Shown: piece after piece, positions 12,793 to 16,058 of the stretch
Numbering within the stretch: position 1 is the first letter of the stretch
Layout: every line of letters starts with the position of its first letter
Source of the DNA: Acidilobaceae archaeon
GTDB lineage: Archaea; Thermoproteota; Thermoprotei_A; Sulfolobales; Acidilobaceae
Direction: 5' to 3'
Assembly (NCBI GenBank): GCA_026985385.1
Contig: JALSQM010000030.1
Span: 1 to 16,058, forward strand
Length of the DNA stretch: 16,058 nucleotides
The notes under the pieces: model-generated
What the model saw: only the letters and a program-made list of their open reading frames with translations
Databases searched by the model: none
What the model was told of the DNA's origin: nothing
Made by a program: the position numbers and the translations under genes

Positions 12793-13467
12793 TTAAGCGC
12801 CGCCCCGCGCGGGAGATGGTTGAGCGCCTCTAGCCTGCGCTTCAGTGCTTCCCGCCTCCAGAAAGCCCTCTCCCCCGCAGGGGGGGCTGTGGGGGTCGTC
12901 AACCCGGATCCCGAGTAGGTAGCAGCGCCTCGTTAGGCTACCGTAGAAGAGGCAGTTCTGACAAGAGGGTAATCTTTGATGAGCGGGGCCCTTCTCCCCG
13001 ACTCCCTGCTTAGAAGCCATCCTCTTCAGAGCCCTCTCTATGCCTTTGTCGACTAACTCCTCTATAAACATAGCGTAATCCCTGCGCCCTAGAAGGTTAG
13101 CCATTAAGCCCGCCTTCATCGAAGCGTTAACCTCGAGTAGAACCCCGCCGTCGGCCCTCTTCAGGGTAAACTCGATGGTGAAGTCGTAGTCTGAGCCCTC
13201 GATGCTAGTGTAGGTTACCCTGTCATCCGCCTTCACTACTTTAAATCTAACCCTATAATAGCGCGTGAATCCCAGCTTAACCCACTTAAACACAACCTCG
13301 TATACCTCATCCTCCAGCCTCTTAACGGCATAAGTGTACTTGCCCGATCCCAGAAAGTCTTCAACGTCAAGCAGGCACTTAAGGCACCTATCGGGGCTGA
13401 TGTTTAGCCTGCGAGCGGTTCTATGGCGAAGCAATACTGATACCCGCCCATAAGATACCCGTTGCAT
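12793..13467 (-). CDS. SRPBCC (START-like) protein with C-terminal four-cysteine motif
   Basis: A 224-residue protein. Residues 1-150 look like an SRPBCC/START hydrophobic-pocket fold: a helix (CLKCLLDVEDFLG), paired strands (TYAVKRLEDEVYEVVFKW, YRVRFKVVKADDRVTYTSIE, YDFTIEFTLK, VLLEVNASM) and a long C-terminal helix (YAMFIEELVDKGIERALKRM), as in the crenarchaeal STK_08120-type family. A separate tail holds Cys169-x2-Cys172-x9-Cys182-x14-Cys197 (SCQNCLFYG ... DDPHSPPCGG), a likely zinc or Fe-S site. Cys28-x2-Cys31 in the first helix is a second pair. The last 25 residues are Ala/Gly/Pro-rich and disordered. The ATG at 13467 lies about 23 nt after a minus-strand TATA-like CTAAATAAGCC, suggesting a leaderless transcript. 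Ligand and role unknown. Confidence 0.75.
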   Translation of the reverse strand: MQRVSYGRVSVLLRHRTARRLNISPDRCLKCLLDVEDFLGSGKYTYAVKRLEDEVYEVVFKWVKLGFTRYYRVRFKVVKADDRVTYTSIEGSDYDFTIEFTLKRADGGVLLEVNASMKAGLMANLLGRRDYAMFIEELVDKGIERALKRMASKQGVGEKGPAHQRLPSCQNCLFYGSLTRRCYLLGIRVDDPHSPPCGGEGFLEAGSTEAQARGAQPSPARGGA

Positions 13468-13568
13468 GGCATTAAGTTAGTAGGCTTATTTAGAACGCGT
13501 CAAACCCACGGGGAAAGACCTTACCTGCCCGTCCACGTAGCAGAGGCTATCACGGGTACAGCTTCCAG

Positions 13569-13576
13569 GATATAAA
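13569..13576 (+). promoter_or_regulatory. TATA box for the acidic unknown protein
   Basis: GATATAAA ends 40 nt before the ATG at 13616. A GGCGGTGAGTGGGGGG ribosome-binding region at 13595-13610 follows in the predicted leader. Confidence 0.5.
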
Positions 13577-13615
13577 CTCGGAGGGACCTTCTAGGCGGTG
13601 AGTGGGGGGTAAGCC

Positions 13616-14014
13616 ATGGAGGAGGGGATCCCGGGCCATGCCTCTCACGAGAGATGGGCTAACGAGCTTCAGAGGAGGCTACGTGAACTGGGCGTCTCCT
13701 TCGAGGCTGAGGGTGAGGCGACTAGAATAAACCTGGGAGAGGGTATCGTGGTCGAGATAGCTGAGGCCCCCGAGGGGGAGGAGGGCTATGCTGTCGTGGC
13801 AAATATACCCCTCCCCACAGGAGGGGATCCCGAGTACGCCGACTCAGTGGCGCTAGCCCTGAAAGTGCTGGCGGCGCTTGGCAGCGAGTTGAAGTACGAG
13901 TTGGACGAAAGCCTGCCTGGGTATCCGATGCTACGGGTGAGGGCGGTCTTCAAGGATCCTCTCGATATGAGTAGGAGGCTCTTGGAGGTTCTCGAGAGCG
14001 TTGCAAAACGGTAG
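13616..14014 (+). CDS. Conserved-looking acidic protein of unknown function
   Basis: A 132-residue acidic, soluble protein that I do not recognise. It has an N-terminal helix (HERWANELQRRLRELG), a beta meander (ATRINLGEGIVVEIAEAP, GYAVVANIPLP), a helix (YADSVALALKVLAALGS), another strand pair (SELKYELDE, YPMLRVRAVFKD) and a final helix (PLDMSRRLLEVLESVAKR). This alpha/beta order resembles small single-domain archaeal proteins, but no motif assigns a function. No Cys or His cluster and no membrane segment are present. Good TATA box and ribosome binding site, normal codon use, and its own promoter support a real gene. It converges on the antiporter gene with 22 nt between stops. GGATCC occurs at 13626, 13825 and 13954 inside it. 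Confidence 0.7.
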   Translation: MEEGIPGHASHERWANELQRRLRELGVSFEAEGEATRINLGEGIVVEIAEAPEGEEGYAVVANIPLPTGGDPEYADSVALALKVLAALGSELKYELDESLPGYPMLRVRAVFKDPLDMSRRLLEVLESVAKR

Positions 14015-14036
14015 AGGCCCCGCCTGGATCCCCACC

Positions 14037-15269
14037 CTACTCCACTATCGACGGATTCCTCCTATACTCCTCCCTTACAACGAACGGGAATGTTACGGTC
14101 GTTATCATCGCCATGGCTATTATAGCCGTGTAGAGCTTGTCATCAATTAAACCGTACCTGAGCGCTATTAGTGTCAGTATCATCCCGAGGGTTCCCCTGG
14201 CATTCATAGCCCATCCTATGAACCATAGCTGCCTTAGCGACAGCGTGGTAAAGGGCTTAGCGGCCACTGTGCCGCCTATCTTGCCTAGAAAAGCTATGAG
14301 TGTTAGCACCGCTATCTCGACAGGGTTATGGAGAAGGTACTCCACATTAAAGTCCAGCCCTACAACTAGGAAGAAGAAGGGCACTAGGAAGCCCAGGACT
14401 ATAGCCTCAATGGCCTCAACAACACGCTGGTGCTCCTCCCCCGCACCCTTCGCCGAGTGCGTAATGCTGTATTGGAGGAAGAAGCCTCCGAGGATAGCCC
14501 CTATAACGGGGCCCAGCTCGAATACAGCCCCGAGCGCCGAATAGAAGAGGAGCACCGCAGCGTAGAACCACAGCCCCTCATAACCCTTAATGCTAACTCT
14601 GGGGAGTAGACGCGCTAGGAGTTTCGATACGACGAGGCCTAAGACCAGATAGGCGACCGCGTAGACGGGCATCCTCAGCGCCTCTCCACTTAGAGTGCCA
14701 GCCTCTATCAACGCGAGAGCCATTGCGAGCGCGATAACCTCCATTACGTCATCGGCAACCGCCGCCAAGAGCGTTACAGCACCAATCCTCGTGTTGAGGA
14801 CGCCCAACTCCATGTAGACCTTAGTTGTTATCTCCTCCGCGGTAACACCCAAGACGATACCGACTATGAAGGCCGCCTTCCAGTCATACCCAACATGGAC
14901 CGCGTAGAGGTACCCCAACGCGAAGGGGAGGATGAAGCTTAGAGTTGCTATGGCCACGCCCTCCCTGGTAGCCCTTCTTATCTTATCGAGTTCTATCTCA
15001 AGGCCTGCAAGGGCAAGTAGCAGAAGCGCCCCAATCTCGCCCAGCGATCCTATAACGGAGATAGACTTATCATCGAGGAGGCCGGCCTTGACAACCGGCA
15101 GGCCGAGAATTATGCCGGCCGTGATCTCGCCTATCATCTCGGAGACTCCGACCTTCCTCGCTAGAGCCGACGCGACATAGGATAGTATAAAGGCTATTGA
15201 AACCGACACAATCCACCTATCGGCCTCCGGCACAAAAGAAATCCACTCGGCACTCAGAGCCCCCACACG
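14037..15269 (-). CDS. Kef/NapA-type (CPA2) cation:proton antiporter
   Basis: An integral membrane exchanger of about 410 residues with 12-13 hydrophobic helices and no C-terminal RCK/TrkA regulatory domain, so it is a bare transport module. Known CPA2 features: MIGEITAGIILGLPVV near the start, GEIGALLLLALAGLEIEL (TM3), and the transport-site pair ADDVMEV with adjacent Asp173-Asp174, which in NapA-like proteins marks electrogenic exchange of Na+ (or K+) for 2 H+. The crossover segment is GVTAEEITTKVYMELG, where the family usually has T-A-T-S. Later GPVIGAILGGFFLQY and VPFFFLVVGLDFNV match TM8-TM10. The minus-strand TATA CATAAATAA at 15301-15309 predicts a transcript start near 15280, so GTG 15269 (with GGTGGC upstream) is preferred over TTG 15290. 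Confidence 0.9.
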   Translation of the reverse strand, partial: RVGALSAEWISFVPEADRWIVSVSIAFILSYVASALARKVGVSEMIGEITAGIILGLPVVKAGLLDDKSISVIGSLGEIGALLLLALAGLEIELDKIRRATREGVAIATLSFILPFALGYLYAVHVGYDWKAAFIVGIVLGVTAEEITTKVYMELGVLNTRIGAVTLLAAVADDVMEVIALAMALALIEAGTLSGEALRMPVYAVAYLVLGLVVSKLLARLLPRVSIKGYEGLWFYAAVLLFYSALGAVFELGPVIGAILGGFFLQYSITHSAKGAGEEHQRVVEAIEAIVLGFLVPFFFLVVGLDFNVEYLLHNPVEIAVLTLIAFLGKIGGTVAAKPFTTLSLRQLWFIGWAMNARGTLGMILTLIALRYGLIDDKLYTAIIAMAMITTVTFPFVVREEYRRNPSIVE

Positions 15270-15300
15270 CCACCAACCACTGAGAGCCAAGCTCCACAGG

Positions 15301-15332
15301 TTATTTATGAGAACTCCTCCGAGAACTTCTCA
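15301..15332 (-). promoter_or_regulatory. Promoter with inverted repeat upstream of the antiporter
   Basis: The minus-strand TATA CATAAATAA at 15301-15309 is flanked upstream by a 6-bp inverted repeat TGAGAA (15308-15313) / TTCTCA (15327-15332), with GAGAACT repeated at 15309 and 15321. The arrangement could be an operator that overlaps the BRE. Confidence 0.4.
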
Positions 15333-15401
15333 AGACTCTCAGCACCTAACCATCGGGCTCAGCCCACTCTAGGAGGGTGCTCTCGCCGGATGCAGCGAAC
15401 C

Positions 15402-15409
15402 CTTATTTA
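15402..15409 (+). promoter_or_regulatory. TATA box for the ABM-fold gene
   Basis: CTTATTTA lies about 46-53 nt before the ATG at 15455, predicting a leader of roughly 20 nt that carries GGTGGGAG at 15444-15451. Confidence 0.45.
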
Positions 15410-15454
15410 CTGAATGAATGGGTAGACATAGAATCGCTGAAGCTGGTGGGAGCT

Positions 15455-15787
15455 ATGGCTAGAGATCATGTTATCGTGAGGATATGGCACGGCAGGGTTC
15501 CTAAAGATAAGGCTGAAGCCTATAGGGATTTCCTTGTGAAACGGGCAGTTCCCGATTACGAGTCCGTGGAGGGTAATCTAGGCGTTGAGATTCTCATGAA
15601 AGAAAATGGAGATGCAGTTGACTTCCTGATACTATCCTATTGGGAGAGTATAGATGCCATCAGGAAATTCGCTGGAGAGGATTATGAGAAGGCGAAATAC
15701 TATGATGAAGATAGGGATTTCCTTCTAGAGTTTGAGCCAAAGGTACAACACTACTATCTGGTATGGTCATCACGGAAATTCGAATGA
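15455..15787 (+). CDS. ABM-type (antibiotic biosynthesis monooxygenase) ferredoxin-fold protein
   Basis: A 110-residue protein with the dimeric alpha/beta-barrel pattern of the ABM/EthD/heme-oxygenase-like superfamily. Order: strand HVIVRIWHGRVP, helix KDKAEAYRDFLVKRAVPDYE, strand NLGVEILMKE, strand DAVDFLILSYWESIDAIRKF, a second helix, then strand VQHYYLVWSS. Proteins of this type act as small oxygenases or as ligand-binding stress proteins; no catalytic residue can be assigned. GGTGGGAG stands 3 nt before the ATG at 15455, so this start is preferred over a GTG at 15377 that would add 26 residues and precede the predicted transcript start. The gene is clearly more AT-rich than its neighbours (24 of 60 G+C at 15661-15720), which may mean recent acquisition. 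Confidence 0.8.
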   Translation: MARDHVIVRIWHGRVPKDKAEAYRDFLVKRAVPDYESVEGNLGVEILMKENGDAVDFLILSYWESIDAIRKFAGEDYEKAKYYDEDRDFLLEFEPKVQHYYLVWSSRKFE

Positions 15788-15878
15788 CAAACGTTTCAAG
15801 TAAATACATACAATTATTATTGATAATTTATAATCGTCTTAGTCAGCTGGCTGTAAATGAGGATTGCTCTTAGTTAAG
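15788..15878. terminator. AT-rich convergent intergenic region
   Basis: This 91-nt gap lies between the stops of two converging genes. It holds an AT-rich block (TACAATTATTATTGATAATT at 15808-15827) with T-runs on both strands, consistent with termination in both directions. No other structure is visible. Confidence 0.45.
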
Positions 15879-16058
15879 TTAGTCTTTCGCTATAGGCCCT
15901 ACCACCTGTCTCTGGAGCCTCGCCCTTGCCGCTAGTAAGGCTTCGCGAAGTGCTTCCCTCCAGAGGCTACTCTCCAGATCGACTGCTCCCTCCTCCACTA
16001 GCTTGGCTAGTACTGCTAGTACGTGCTTGCAGAGGATCCTCCTCGGCGCGGAGCCGAG
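15879..16058 (-). CDS. SWIM zinc-finger protein, C-terminal part (cut by window edge)
   Basis: The last 59 residues of a minus-strand gene that continues past the window. The fragment starts GSAPRRILCKHVLAVLAKLV, where C-K-H followed by an Ala/Leu helix is the second half of a SWIM zinc finger (C-x-C ... C-x-H); the first Cys pair would lie outside the window. A charged helix (LWREALREALLAARARLQRQ) and a short tail (VVGPIAKD) follow. SWIM domains bind DNA or proteins, and in crenarchaea they occur in small stand-alone proteins and in proteins near recombinases. The assignment rests on the C-x-H helix alone, so it is moderate. Confidence 0.65.
   Translation of the reverse strand, partial: LGSAPRRILCKHVLAVLAKLVEEGAVDLESSLWREALREALLAARARLQRQVVGPIAKD

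Noticed and set aside
1..16058. CRISPR array, insertion sequence, integrase or defence island
   Set aside because: No regularly spaced repeats, no terminal inverted repeats with a transposase, and no nuclease, toxin or phage gene is visible apart from the SfsA-fold protein.

Overview
The window looks like chromosomal DNA of a hyperthermophilic, largely anaerobic archaeon of the Thermoproteota (Crenarchaeota). A Desulfurococcales-like lineage is most likely, but I cannot name the species. The evidence is short intergenic gaps with TATA-like boxes about 25-35 nt before starts, frequent GTG/TTG starts, GGTG-type ribosome binding sites, a strong preference for AGG/AGA and ATA codons, and typical archaeal families (Lhr helicase, aIF2B-like protein, aNSUN6-like RNA methyltransferase with PUA domain, class II superoxide reductase, crenarchaeal SRPBCC and SWIM proteins). 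I see no tRNA, rRNA, CRISPR array, insertion sequence, integrase or phage gene, and no gene-free stretch longer than about 300 bases.

Layout. 1-294 (-) is the N-terminal end of an Lhr-type helicase, divergent from a small L24e-like zinc-finger protein (417-659). 805-3147 is a secreted, C-terminally membrane-anchored clostripain-type (C11) peptidase with a heptad-phased repeat stalk. 3276-3998 is a MoaD-MoaE fusion (molybdopterin synthase). Its 3' end overlaps a two-gene minus-strand unit: a winged-helix protein (4160-4393) and a small unknown partner (3979-4185). 4555-5013 is an orphan protein, followed by a GC-rich hairpin. 5186-5803 is a GNAT acetyltransferase, tail-to-tail with an aNSUN6-like tRNA m5C methyltransferase (5792-6964, -). 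That gene is divergent from an eIF2B/ribose-1,5-bisphosphate-isomerase-fold protein (7038-7919). 8022-10442 (-) is a two-gene operon of a glutamate-1-semialdehyde-aminomutase-like PLP enzyme and a diaminopentanoate-dehydrogenase-like (COG3804) oxidoreductase. It is divergent from an oxygen-defence run: superoxide reductase (10588), a PF06695 membrane protein (11034), a ferritin-like diiron protein (11565) and SfsA (12028, overlapping). The end of the window holds an SRPBCC protein with a four-Cys tail (-), an unknown acidic protein (+), a Kef/NapA-type antiporter (-), an AT-rich ABM-fold protein (+) and the C-terminal end of a SWIM zinc-finger protein (-).

How it fits together. Most genes are independent housekeeping or accessory units with their own promoters. 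Two groups are coherent. The aminotransferase/dehydrogenase pair suggests an uncharacterised amino-ketone/diamine pathway. The superoxide reductase to ferritin-like run suggests protection of an anaerobe against oxygen, by superoxide reduction plus diiron/iron handling. No defence island or mobile system was seen. The most unusual items are the PLP/dehydrogenase pair, the superoxide reductase lacking the usual lysine, the unprocessed-looking MoaD-MoaE fusion, the repeat architecture of the C11 protease, and a hand-counted excess of the palindrome GGATCC.
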